A program made the position numbers and the translations under genes. From the NCBI GenBank assembly GCA_011109175.1, contig RDEW01000023.1:1-64000 (forward strand): a stretch of 64,000 nucleotides of DNA, written 5' to 3'. The number at the start of each line of letters is the position of its first letter. The first letter of the stretch is position 1. Shown one piece after another: positions 23,801 to 32,873 of the stretch. The notes under the pieces were generated by a model. The model was not told the DNA's origin and ran no database searches. It worked only from the letters and a program-made list of their open reading frames with translations. Source of the stretch: Dicyema japonicum (lineage: Eukaryota; Dicyemida; Rhombozoa; Dicyemidae).

Positions 23801-23890
23801 GAGGAAGTTAGTTAAGAGAATTGTGGGAGAAAAAATAATCTGAAGAAAAATACGGCACAAGCGGAACCTTAATTAAATAAATTACATTTT
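20870..23890 (+). mobile_element. LINE A, nearly full-length reference copy (APE endonuclease + RT)
   Basis: The best-preserved member of the most abundant LINE here. The APE-type endonuclease starts near 20924 (FTVRGLK, CLHEKKVKGGLDEIN, GIGFAIRKN) and ends near 21700 with SDHRLVV. Reverse transcriptase follows: LDKLNNNRAAGPDNINAELL (22380), LRPIVLLTTLRKTLSLI, FRSGRSTADVVWGHRW, MDMSKAFDS, GVPQGDSLSPVLF and YADDIDYIS (23073). Then come LGSLLGDAEDITNRKM, PVLMYNAATWG, RWRLFGHILRMS and the C-terminus FRGRPRITLPEVLHKDL, ending near 23815. Stops or frameshifts occur near 21180, 21360, 22085, 22340, 22740, 23213 and 23520, so it is dead, but most blocks are intact. The clade is uncertain. The 5' end GGTTGAGCTGGTGACGTGGC recurs at 50.2 kb. 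Confidence 0.88.
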
Positions 23891-24029
23891 TGGTTCTTCG
23901 AAAGTGCAATTAATAGTAATAATAATATCTTGAGGTTTGGACTATACAAAAATGTCCTATTCCACAAAAAAACAACTTTAAAATTATATTCAAACAGTTC
24001 GTCAGAACTACTCTGAGTTTCATATGTTC

Positions 24030-24080
24030 TAACTTTAAACTTTAAAAACTTCAAAAACTGCAAAAACTTCAGAAAATTCA
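24030..24080. repeat. Short minisatellite-like run
   Basis: Irregular tandem units of about 9-12 bp resembling AACTTCAAAAACT, directly downstream of LINE A. It produces a spurious LKFLQFLKF reading on the minus strand. Confidence 0.6.
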
Positions 24081-24299
24081 AAATTTGGGTTGGAGTCTGC
24101 GTACATACACCACCTACACTAGGAATCCTTTATTCTTCTAATCGAAGATTACCTGTGTATATGAAACCTACTATTCCTCAACTATTTAAAAAATCCTATG
24201 CAATTATCAACTAAACGAGAATTCTAAAACATATAGTTTTACAGTCATGGGCATCAATTTGTTACTCTCTGATAACAGCAAATAAAGTCATTCATGTGT

Positions 24300-24600
24300 T
24301 ATTCCCTTTTAAGTGTCTAATTGAGGTATACCATCCAGCCATATGAAAAGTCTGGATGGGGAAGAGAAAATGGTTCTTTTGGATGTTATTCGACACTGAG
24401 CTGAACCACATGACGCCAACATTTTAATATATTATCATATCGTCAATACAGGAAAGCCTTGAGTACTTTGGAGGACACAAGAAAAATCTCTCGATCCTTT
24501 TGAGGTGTACCGAGATCACTTAATTAGTTGGTTTACTTCTTTCTTGGTGTTCCTTTCTCGGGGTTAATAAATAATAAAAATATTAATAGATGACTATAGG
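24300..24600 (+). mobile_element. SINE head (minus) and LINE E/F 3' end (plus)
   Basis: 24395-24420 shows the SINE/LINE B head on the minus strand (GGCGTCATGTGGTTCAGC). 24450-24590 matches the LINE E/F C-terminus and tail at 48.95-49.07 kb: a GGAGGACACAAGAAAAATCTC block, then GATCACTTAATTAGTTGG, CTTTCTTGGTGTTCC and GGGTTAATAAATAATAAA. Confidence 0.65.
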
Positions 24601-24659
24601 ATTTCCAAAAAAGGTTTATTTATTATTATTAAAAAGCACTCCCCTAGAAACATAAAATT

Positions 24660-24790
24660 AGTTAAGTTTCCCTTGTGCCGTATTCAAAATCATCCTCTCC
24701 GTCAGCCTCCACCATGATCCTCTGTTGCTTAGGTCGTCCGCCCAGGTTAGTCTCATACCAACCACCGATAGGTGTCGCGAGCTACAGACG
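24660..24790 (-). mobile_element. LINE A 3' end fragment
   Basis: On the minus strand LSNRGSWWRLTERMILNTAQGKLN is readable, matching the 3' end of LINE A (the AATACGGCACAA block at 23850). Only the last 130 bp of the element are present. Confidence 0.6.
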
Positions 24791-24829
24791 TTAACTTGAT
24801 AGCTGAAATCAATGTTGTCAATAATTTAT

Positions 24830-25500
24830 TATTTCAAAGCAAACATTAACTAATTATTGATAATTATTTTTTTAAGACGTTTAACTTGCTTCACAATTCC
24901 CTCACTATTTTTAACATTGACATTGTGGGACAATTTTGCAACAATAGTGACAGCATCTCCGTAAGATGCTCAAACCTTTGCAGACGTAGTGAAGGATTAG
25001 TTCCATAGTCCTTCTGAATACGAACCTTTTAAGAAATTATAAATTGAATACACTATCTTTAATGTTGAATTCATATTTCAATCGATGCACTCCCATCTTT
25101 TTATTCATCTTTTTATAATCGTCAAATTATTTCAGTGGCACTGCAAACTTGCAAACATTGCAGTCTTTTACAACTTGACGAATAGCAGTTCGTTTGATAG
25201 CGCTAAACATCCTACGACAAAGCGCATCCAGAGCGTTATGTCCACAGTCTGGTGAATCTCCTGAGCAATAGTTCTCATTTCTTCTTTACTAGTTAAGGGT
25301 ATCACAAGTTTGTGAACTCCGTTAACAGCTTTCAAATATAGCTTTTCATCAATAACAATAAAATTTTCAGTTTTCTTTTTTATTCGGTACCTCATTTGTT
25401 TCGCAATATTCACATCTTCATCATTAAGGATGGTTTCTAAAAGTTGGTACTCTTCATTATCTTTGACTACAGACTTAATACTAGGCATCAGGTCAAAGTG
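24830..25500 (-). mobile_element. Integrase element G: zinc-binding domain relic
   Basis: Frame 25168-25488 (minus) contains ENFIVIDEKLYLKAVNGVHKLVIPL, the usual lead-in to a retroviral-type integrase. An HH-CC zinc finger follows across one frameshift (EIHQ..GHN...VVKDCNVCKF). The catalytic core is deleted. The part at 24950-25060 (KDYGTNPSLRLQRF) matches the second copy near 51.75 kb (KDYGTKPSLKL). This points to a Ty3/Gypsy-like or other integrase-carrying element; no LTRs or reverse transcriptase were found beside it. Confidence 0.65.
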
Positions 25501-25679
25501 ACGAAATTATTTTATATTCAATAAATAGTTAGCCAGACTAAAATTGGAGTAAATTTTTGATAAGATAATTTAATAATAATTATTAATATTATCGTAAAAT
25601 TAATCTTTATATCGGAATATAATAATTTATAAAAATAGAAAAAAACTATATGATTGATTAAATTTTAATTAAAATGACA

Positions 25680-26605
25680 CTTGTGAGTAGATGACAGCTA
25701 TCAAGGTAACGTCTTTGGCTCGCGACATGTTTAGACCTATCCTCCTCTTATGGCTCCATATTGACGATATTTTTTTCAATCCTCTCAAAGTAAGGATCTT
25801 CCTACGAGTAACATTTTCAGAGTCTCCTAGAAGTGATCCAACCTTCTTGTGCCTTCTCCATGACTCGTCCGATCTCCGATCATTACGTGTAAGCGTTATA
25901 AACTCTGTTTTGTCGAAAATATGTGTGGAGTACGCTGAGTCTGTGCTGAAGTGTTTGAGTATCCTCAGAAACAAAATCCAATCGTCCGCATAAATTATCT
26001 CGTGATAGTTGTTTCCAATCAGGGCCTTGAACTCTCTTAGTGCAGCTTAAAGGTAAACAATAAAGAGGACCGGGGATAGCGAGTTCTCCTGAGGAACTCC
26101 ACGTGAAGTCAGAAAAAGGTGGAGGTATATTTGCCAATTTTGACAGAAAGGTGAGTGTTTTGCATTAGCAGGCGTATTCTTTCAACATCGCCATGGTGAA
26201 GAAAACTCTTCAGAACTTCCATAAGTTTTCCCCGGTTTACCGAATCGAATGCATATCAATGTCAAATATTTCAATAGATTTTCATACTTTTGGCATATAG
26301 CACAATACCATCTGTGCCCACACACTACATTGGCTGTAGATCTGCCTGTTCGAAATCCACTTTTGCCAGGGATAAGAATTTGTTCACTTTTTTATCTGGT
26401 GTAATGCAATGAGAGACAGTGCTTTGCGTATGGAAGTCAGTAGAATTATTGGTTTAAGGTTGCAAAGGGGACCTTTGGCTTTCCTGGGTTTTTGTAGAGG
26501 TATTAGCCACCCTTTTCCCAGTTCCACCTCATTGTCTTCCAGGAGAGACTGATTGAAAATATTGGTGATCATTTTGGCTAGCTTTTCCGGAGCATGTTTA
26601 AACGA
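25680..26605 (-). mobile_element. LINE A, 5'-truncated copy inserted in the VAMP duplicate
   Basis: On the minus strand: KLAKMITNIFNQSLLED, KGWLIPLQKPRKAKGPLCNLKPIILLTS (26384-26572), then a PQENSLSPVLF-like block near 26.08 kb, then KVGSLLGDSENVTRRKILTL (25.8 kb). These match LINE A in order. The 5' boundary (about 26605) falls within sequence homologous to the VAMP 3' flank. Confidence 0.75.
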
Positions 26606-27100
26606 CTTATTTCCTCACTAATAAATTGTAAATATCCTCATTTTCTATTCTGAGACTTGTATGTTGAGACTAGTTCTCCAAGTGAGGAGCACTACATGTG
26701 GTACCACAAATTGAAATTATATGCTCCCAATAGGAATAATCCCTGTAGAACTCAATTTTCCTGGACGTAGGGGATCAGTAACCATAAATTCCTAAGTAAA
26801 ATAAATATATAGGTCATTTAACCTAAATTAATAATTAAAAATATTAAGTTTTGTGGAGTATTTTCATCTAAAGTAACCAATATTTTCAGATTCTTCTACC
26901 AAAACTTCAAAGGGAATCTAGAAGTTTGAGACTTGGTTGTCCAGTTTACGAAGATTTGTGTCCTTTTCAACCACCTTGTATTAACCTTATTCAGATCAAC
27001 GACTTGAGATCTCAGACTATAATGATACCTCAGCTATTTGGGCACGTGACATACTAAGTTTTCTGTGTGAGCAATGTAATAAAACCACAAATTTTAATTG
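26606..27100 (-). pseudogene. VAMP pseudogene (duplicate of the gene at 44.1 kb)
   Basis: Read on the minus strand, the start near 27053 (ATGTCACGTGCCCAAATAGC) aligns with the VAMP coding sequence from its tenth codon onward. The first tiny intron is still recognisable, followed by GTCGTTGATCTGA, GAAAAGGACACAAA, CTGGACAACC and TTTTGGTAGAAGAATCTG. In-frame stops and a deletion of about 40 bp break the SNARE motif. Homology continues through the 3' flank (TCCCCTACGTCCAGGA, TGTAGTGCTCCTCA) to 26606, where a LINE A insertion cuts it. Retained intron and flanks mean DNA duplication, not retroposition. Confidence 0.85.
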
Positions 27101-28355
27101 GTTAATAATATTGTGATTTCCAACAGGATTATCTAAACAAATAGTTTGCTTGGTACTGGCTATGAGACCCAAACTACCGTTCCCAGATTTCTTTAATCAG
27201 ACGTGGTAACGTAACCCTGTGCCATAGTCAACCAAAAGAGAGCTGAGGATAGTCCAGTTGAACACAGACTAACTTTAAAATGCAACGATTTATGCAACTT
27301 GACAATTATTCCTTCCCATATTTAAATCAGCTGTTGAGTCTTTCACGAACTTTCTGAGATAATGCTAACTTACACATGCAAAGATCACTCAAAAAGCTTC
27401 CGCTGTAAGAGACCACATACCAAAAAGTCGGTTGAATTTTTCAATATTACTCGACTTGTCCCTAACTGTCGAAACTTAAATGCAAAGGTCTTATAATAGA
27501 TCTCCTGAATTAGCTCAAAATTTTATTTCCTTTGTCACACGAGAAAGAGAATTTTTGATATACAGTGTGCCTAATAGAGGACCATAGACGCAGGATAGCA
27601 TGATTGATCGCGAAGACAAGAATTACTTAATAGTTGACCTTTTTTTTCTTTCTTCCTCATTGATTCCTTAGATAAAGGTTATAGGAGGTAAAAAAATTCT
27701 ATATAATATTTCTACTCGATAGAAAAAAATCCTTAACATATATTGGAAGACATAGTGAATAACTAAACACTTTCGGTTACTACAAATGATAAATGAAAGT
27801 ACATTACATGCAGCAAGGATAACTCTCATAGTATTCATATTGTGGCGATCCAAGGTTTCATCCCATGGAGAGGCCTTTATGAAATAAAATGAAAATTATC
27901 AATAATAATTCTGTAAAAACTTTCTTCTCGGATTGTGGATCCTTCGCTTTGCCAATGAGTTGCTCGTTCTTTTAGTCGCCTTGACGCTTATAGGATTTCC
28001 TCAATTGGAGTGTTGACTCCATGTTTTTGCTCGACAATAATACTTTCTGATCTTTAACACCACTGATTGAACATACGCTCTTATTGGCACATCAATCGAC
28101 ACAGCTTTTAAATGATTTCTGTATCATGTGGAGATACTCATAAATTCTGTTTGTGGATCTTCAATTATGTCTATAAATAAGAAAATAAGTAAAAATGGAT
28201 AGAAAATTTCTTTTTCAAACGCAATAGACTGAGACTTTGCCATCATATCAGATTACCAGATCACCTTCCAAAATGTCTTTTTTGCCATGATACATTCAAC
28301 TTGAACAAAAAGTCAAATCGACACTTTAATTCAAAGTATGATAATTTTTCAAAAA
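27101..28355. other. Gene-poor stretch
   Basis: About 1.25 kb without a supported gene. Around 27.93-28.13 kb (minus) a reading with RAYVQSVV and EEIL..ASRRLKERATHW is faintly like a transposase helix-turn-helix, but too degenerate to call. Confidence 0.35.
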
Positions 28356-28359
28356 AATA

Positions 28360-28465
28360 ATCTATTGGCGACTACCTAAGAGAACTAGCGCGCAACAGAG
28401 GATTATGGTGGAGGCTGACGGAGATGATGCTTTGGATTTTAAATCAAATAATAAATACACCGTTA
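28360..28465 (+). mobile_element. LINE A 3' end fragment
   Basis: GDYLRELARNRGLWWRLTEMM is readable, matching GDDLDELRSLAVDRGRWRRLT at the LINE A C-terminus. About 100 bp only. Confidence 0.6.
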
Positions 28466-28504
28466 TTTGCAAAAACAATTGCGAATAGAACTAATAAGAT
28501 GTCT

Positions 28505-28930
28505 TAATATGTGACGATACAACAAGTTGGCGACTTCAAAATAGCTTCTGCAATTTCGATCGGAGTAGATGAGTCATGTGACATTAAGGATACGACTCAG
28601 GTTTATATGAACTTATTATTATATAAGATGTCTCTATTAATACGTTATGTTTATAGAGATTTTCTTAGAGAAGAACTTTTGGCATTATTGCCGCTATAGG
28701 GTCAAACCCATGGAGAGGACATTGCCGGTGCCATACTTGAATACATGGAAACCAGATTTATATCATGAATCTAAAAAAGTTCGCATTACGTTTTAAAACG
28801 ACATTCGTGTCTACTTATTTGCGCAAGCAAGAGTTTTCACATATGAATTTGATCAAATTAAGGAGTCAAATTACTGATGCAAGTTTGAAGTTAAAAATGA
28901 CAAAGACATAACACTATTGGCGAAGGAAAT
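28505..28930 (+). mobile_element. hAT transposase fragment (SCAND3/ZBED-like)
   Basis: Frame 28511-28699 reads FKIASAISIGVDESCDIKDTTQVYMN, the conserved ALDES.DI.DTAQ block of hAT transposases in the ZBED5/SCAND3 group, then EELLALLPL. After a stop a GEDIAGAILEYMET-like stretch follows to about 28760. It covers a different part of the protein from the 14.1 kb relic. Confidence 0.7.
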
Positions 28931-28939
28931 GCAAGGTCA

Positions 28940-30720
28940 ATTTTTTTTAACCCAAGACCATGGTAAAACAAAACTAATTATCACGTGATCCCGATGCATT
29001 CTAACAGAGACCTCATCTTTGCATGCAGGGTCAATTATTTCATTAATTAGGTTAAACATATAATTTTGTTATGTTTTATTATTTTAAAAAAGTGCCTCTT
29101 CAATTTTTTTAATTTCAAAAAAATTAACATTCTTCATGTGTCCGGGCTTGTGCGAGAAACAGTTGTTTTAGTGGCTTTCAATGCAAATTTCTCGTCGTTT
29201 TCAGTGAAGTAAATCATATCCGGTTCCTTTCTCAGTTTACTGAAATATTTCGGAGATACATCAGACTTCTTGTGGTCTTTATAAGATATTTTCACATAGT
29301 ATTGTGTTAGGTTGTTTAAGTCGTTTTGGCTGTGATCCACCTCTGACGTTCTTCCATCCTCTCTTGAGGCGTCTCGGATGGTTTTCCAAATTTCAGTATT
29401 ATTATTATTAAGGCACTTTCACGAAAGCCATAATGTTTATACCCCGCATGTGCAACACTCAAAGAAACAATATTTATAGTTAGTCTTCTCCATCTTCCTC
29501 TGTCGACTGCGAGTGATCTCAATTCGTCCAGGTCGTCCCCCGTCTTTAGATTTTTTCTCACACGATTTAAGTATTTGTTTAAGGCAGTCGGAAGTGTCGA
29601 TCTAGGTCGTCCGCGGAAGGGTTTCTCGAAACTGTCAAAGTAATCTTCCATCGCTTTGTTAGCAAGTGCGTCCGGGTTCATTTTTAGTACATGCCCAAAT
29701 AGCCTCCACCGGGCATCTATCACATCCTTGCTGATGTAAGAACACATACACTTGTTGTAGATACCAGTGGTTGATATTCTACGTGCCACTCCATTCCGAG
29801 TAAGCTTTTTAGTTGCCTTCTATGGAACGAATCCAGTTTGAATAGTTCGTTGAAGGAACTTTCCCATGTCCCAGCGTTATACAGTAGGATCGGTTTCACA
29901 AACGCGTTGTAAAGCCTGCATCTGATGTCAATTCCAAGTCCTTTGGCCCTTAGCTATCCTTTCTTCAGTTTAGCCATTGCCGCATTTGCCAGTGTTTTCA
30001 TCCTTAGTACATCTTCAGCGTCTCTAGTAGAGAGCCGAGCTTATTAGTACGTCTCATCTTTCATGAGTAATATCGTCCTCTCTTTTGATTTCCGTAATTT
30101 CAGTTTTGTTAACATTTACGCTGAGAAACCATTTCTCAAGCTCCGCAGGTGCATTTTCTAGTAGGTGTTGGAGTGCGGTCACGTCCCGTGATACAAAATC
30201 CACATCATCCGCATAAGATGTCTCTTCTATGTCTCCTATATAGCATTTACGGAGGTCGCGGAGTGCAGATTCAATGTATATGGTGAATAGTAAAGGGGAG
30301 AGGGAATCACCCTGGGGTGTCCCAATCGTTGTTTTGAAACTGCGGGAAGTTGCTATTTCTGTCCTCACAGATAGTCTTGCAAGTAGTAGTCTGATTATCC
30401 TAACCGACGATTTGTCCAATATTTGCTCAAGCACATTCATCAGTTTCTGTCTATTTATTGAGTCGAAAACTCTGGAAAGATCTATTCCCAACACAGTTGT
30501 TGCGCTCTTGAATCTTTGGTGCGTTACGTAGCGCCATCTGTGGCTCCATACAATGTCTGCCGTAGACCTCCCTTCTCGGAGCCCACTGTGACTTGCTGGT
30601 AGGTATCCGCCACACCCTTTATCCGGCTTTTCCGAAATTTCAGTAGTAGATCTAATATTTGTGCTATTTCCTCTCTATTTTTTAGTTCAATGTTCAAAGC
30701 TTTCAGTCTAAACTTATCCT
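28940..30720 (-). mobile_element. LINE B fragment split by a LINE A insertion
   Basis: The outer element is LINE B on the minus strand. Its 3' tail (CACGTGAT block) is at 28940-29030. The linker KISYKDHKKSDVSPKYF and EKFALKATK, before the RT, is at 29134-29375. The 5' side of the same linker (KNREEIAQI) is at 30640-30700. An intact LINE B version of this linker is at 61.2-61.6 kb. A LINE A copy (29399-30624) separates the two halves. Confidence 0.75.
29399..30624 (-). mobile_element. LINE A, 5'-truncated copy nested in LINE B
   Basis: From 5' to 3' on the minus strand: REGRSTADIVWSHRW (30560), GIDLSRVFDS, GTPQGDSLSPLLFTIYIESALRDL, TSYADDVDFVSR (30054-30494), then IDARWRLFGHVLKM, FRGRPRSTLP, KTGDDLDELRSLA and YGFRESA with an AAT-repeat end (29316-29789). 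Long frames suggest a fairly recent insertion. Flanking copies of GTTTTCC-AAATTTCAGTA at 29380-29398 and near 30625-30645 look like a target-site duplication. Confidence 0.85.
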
Positions 30721-30847
30721 CAGTAGTTTATCGATCAGACTTTTTGAGTTCGTTTTTTTCCTTAGATACTGGCGACCTGGCATGTCCCCTGGTGTAGTTA
30801 AGGTTATGTTTAGGTACAGATAGTGATCTCGCATCCAAGATAGTGAG

Positions 30848-31172
30848 GTTTACATTTATTTATTTATTAACCCCGGATACATCGAGAAAGAAGTTAAAGT
30901 AAACAACTAATTAAGTGTATCCAGTTTCCACTTCTACAGAAACAGAGTCCATCCGGAATCAACATAAAAGGTAAAAAACGTCCATAGTTGCAGTTGTTGA
31001 AACCCCTGGAGTGGGGGAAAGCAAATGATCCTTTATTCGTGCCGGCCTGGCACTGGGCGCCACCTAAACAGGTAAATCACATAACGCCACTCTAATAGGA
31101 AGAAGGAGGAGGAACATACGAACAAAACTGAAACTTCAACCAATTAGCCACGAAGCACCACATGGCGCCACG
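30848..31172 (-). mobile_element. SINE-like repeat, second copy with LINE E-type tail
   Basis: Same family and orientation as 14598-14898. On the minus strand it runs from CCGTGGCGCCATGTGGTGCT through GGTGGCGCCCAGTGCCAGGC to the tail ATACACTTAATTAGTTG and GGGGTTAATAAATAAATA. It ends 140 bp upstream of the GOT1 start codon. Confidence 0.7.
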
Positions 31173-31312
31173 GTTTACATAAGCTTGCTAAGAAGACATT
31201 TAGGGAAACCACCATCCAAACAACATGGGATCAGAATTAAAAGAGTTTATTAAAATATATATTTTTTTAAATTATTTGTTAAATCTAAATTTTTAAATTG
31301 TTATATTTGTTG

Positions 31313-31775
31313 ATGTTCTTTTCTAGTGAATCAAAAAGTGATCCCAATAATAATTATTTCTAGATATTGGCGTTATATTTTTCAGCCTCGCCATGTTTTT
31401 TCTGATTTTCGGAATTATAATTTCTGACAGAGGACTCTTGGCTCTTGGAAATGTGTATTAAATATTATTATTTAAGACATTTTCCATAATCGGAATAATC
31501 CTAATATTTGGAATTAAAAATGTTTTTACTGTTATTTTCAATGTCAATAAATTAATTCCACTGCTAGTCTTTATTTCTGGAATATTCCTCGTGTGGTCTG
31601 GCTGTCTCTTCTCTGGACTATTATTTCAGTTTTTTGGGTTTTGGATGTTGATGAGGTTACTTATTTTTATCATCCCAGAACTTTACTTCCCTCTATATGG
31701 GACCTTGCATCCAAGATTAGAGTTGTTAGCCCATTTGTTTATTATTTCCGTTATTTGATTGGAAGGTTTGACTAA
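31313..31775 (+). CDS. GOT1 vesicle transport protein
   Basis: Four-pass membrane protein of ER-to-Golgi transport (GOT1/SFT2 family), 129 aa against about 138 in vertebrate GOT1B. Four exons are joined over three GT-AG introns: 31338-31363 (26 nt), 31453-31476 (24) and 31656-31678 (23). Spliced length is 390 nt. Exon 1 is tiny (25 nt, MFFSSESK). Family blocks appear in order: KNIGVIFFSLAMFFLIFGII, DRGLLALGN (matching the family's DKALLAIGN), a hydrophobic VFISGIFLVWSG segment, FFGFWMLMR and a final LPSIWDL region. The usual basic stretch between helices two and three is reduced. No neighbour suggests shared regulation; a SINE lies just upstream and LINE D just downstream. The reading frame is intact. 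Confidence 0.85.
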
Positions 31776-31859
31776 ATATTTTCATTATAATTATTATGGT
31801 TACTTCATTTATTTTATCTAAAGGAGGGTACTTTGTCATTTAAATTACGCATCATTATT

Positions 31860-32862
31860 TTCTAGGTTAGTCTGCCACTGTGACCCTCGAGTTGGAGTTG
31901 TTACTACTCGACAATCTTTATTACAAAACCGGATTAGGAGTTAGATGTAGGGGGTTTTAATTATTCCGCCTTTGCGGCCTGGACACTTCTGACGTCCCCC
32001 ATTAACACACTCTTTTGTTAATAAATCCTCCCCCATCTCCATAATTAATGTGCGTTCTTATGTATGAATCACAAATCCTGTTTTCTACTATTTGTTTCAC
32101 TAAGGTAAGAATCTCGTTTTCTTCAAAACGCCGCGTAGTCTTCTGCTCAGGGCTAACTTTATCACTGATCTTCTAGACTTCTCCAACAGTGATCCTTTCC
32201 TTCTTCGTGGATGGTACCACACCTCGCATCCATACAACATTTCTGTAGGATTATCCTCGTATAAATGAAAAGGAAAATCTCCCTACTGACGGCCAGCTTA
32301 TGTGTGCAGAGGAGAGCCTTTTTTCTACTCAGCTTGATGTCTACCAGAAATGAGCCTTCTTGATCGACTGCTACACCTAGGTATCAAAACGATGAACTCT
32401 TGGAATTCCTAGTGTACAAGGTTATACGTGATTAGTAAACGGCTGATTCTCATAAAGTTTGACTTCTCTGTTGACAGTTTCATCTCTCTCCGGACACACC
32501 AGTCTTGCACTCGGTCAATAACCATCAGATTCTTCTCTCTGAAAGAGTCGACCTCCCAGACATATCCATGATTAGGATGTCGTCCGCGTATATTAATAGT
32601 TTCGAGTTAGGGTCCGACGGAGTTGGGAAATCTGATAAGAAGATTTTAAACAACAGCGGGCTCAAGACAGAGCCTGCGGAACGCCTCTCCTCAGTAAGAC
32701 ATCTCTGGATACATTTCCTCCAATGCGCACTTTGGAAGTCCATCCCGTTAGAAAGTCCCTTAGCCATATGAAAATTTGTTTTGGAATATCTGCAGCGACA
32801 AGCCTTGATAGGAAAACTTAGTGCCACACGCTATCAAAGGCCTTGGATAAATCCAGGCATAT
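31860..32862 (-). mobile_element. LINE D, 3' half (RT core to C-terminus)
   Basis: Continues the RT interrupted by LINE C. On the minus strand motif A resumes as ICLDLSKAFDSVWH near 32860. Then come FSLLSPLLFKIFLSDFPTP-like sequence, LLIYADDILIMDMSG (32525-32827) and a C-terminal RALLCTHKLAVSREIF...GCEVWYHPRRRK region to about 32100. The element fades out near 31.9 kb. Confidence 0.75.
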
Positions 32863-32873
32863 CATGTTTACTT
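32863..32873. repeat. Target-site duplication of LINE C, left copy
   Basis: CATGTTTACTT, identical to 35986-35996. Joining the LINE D sequences at this word restores an unbroken RT motif (KKQVNM followed by ICLDLSKAFDS). Confidence 0.85.

Noticed and set aside
23869-24081. LKFLQFLKFLKF protein-like frame
   Set aside because: Produced by a short A/T-rich tandem repeat after LINE A.
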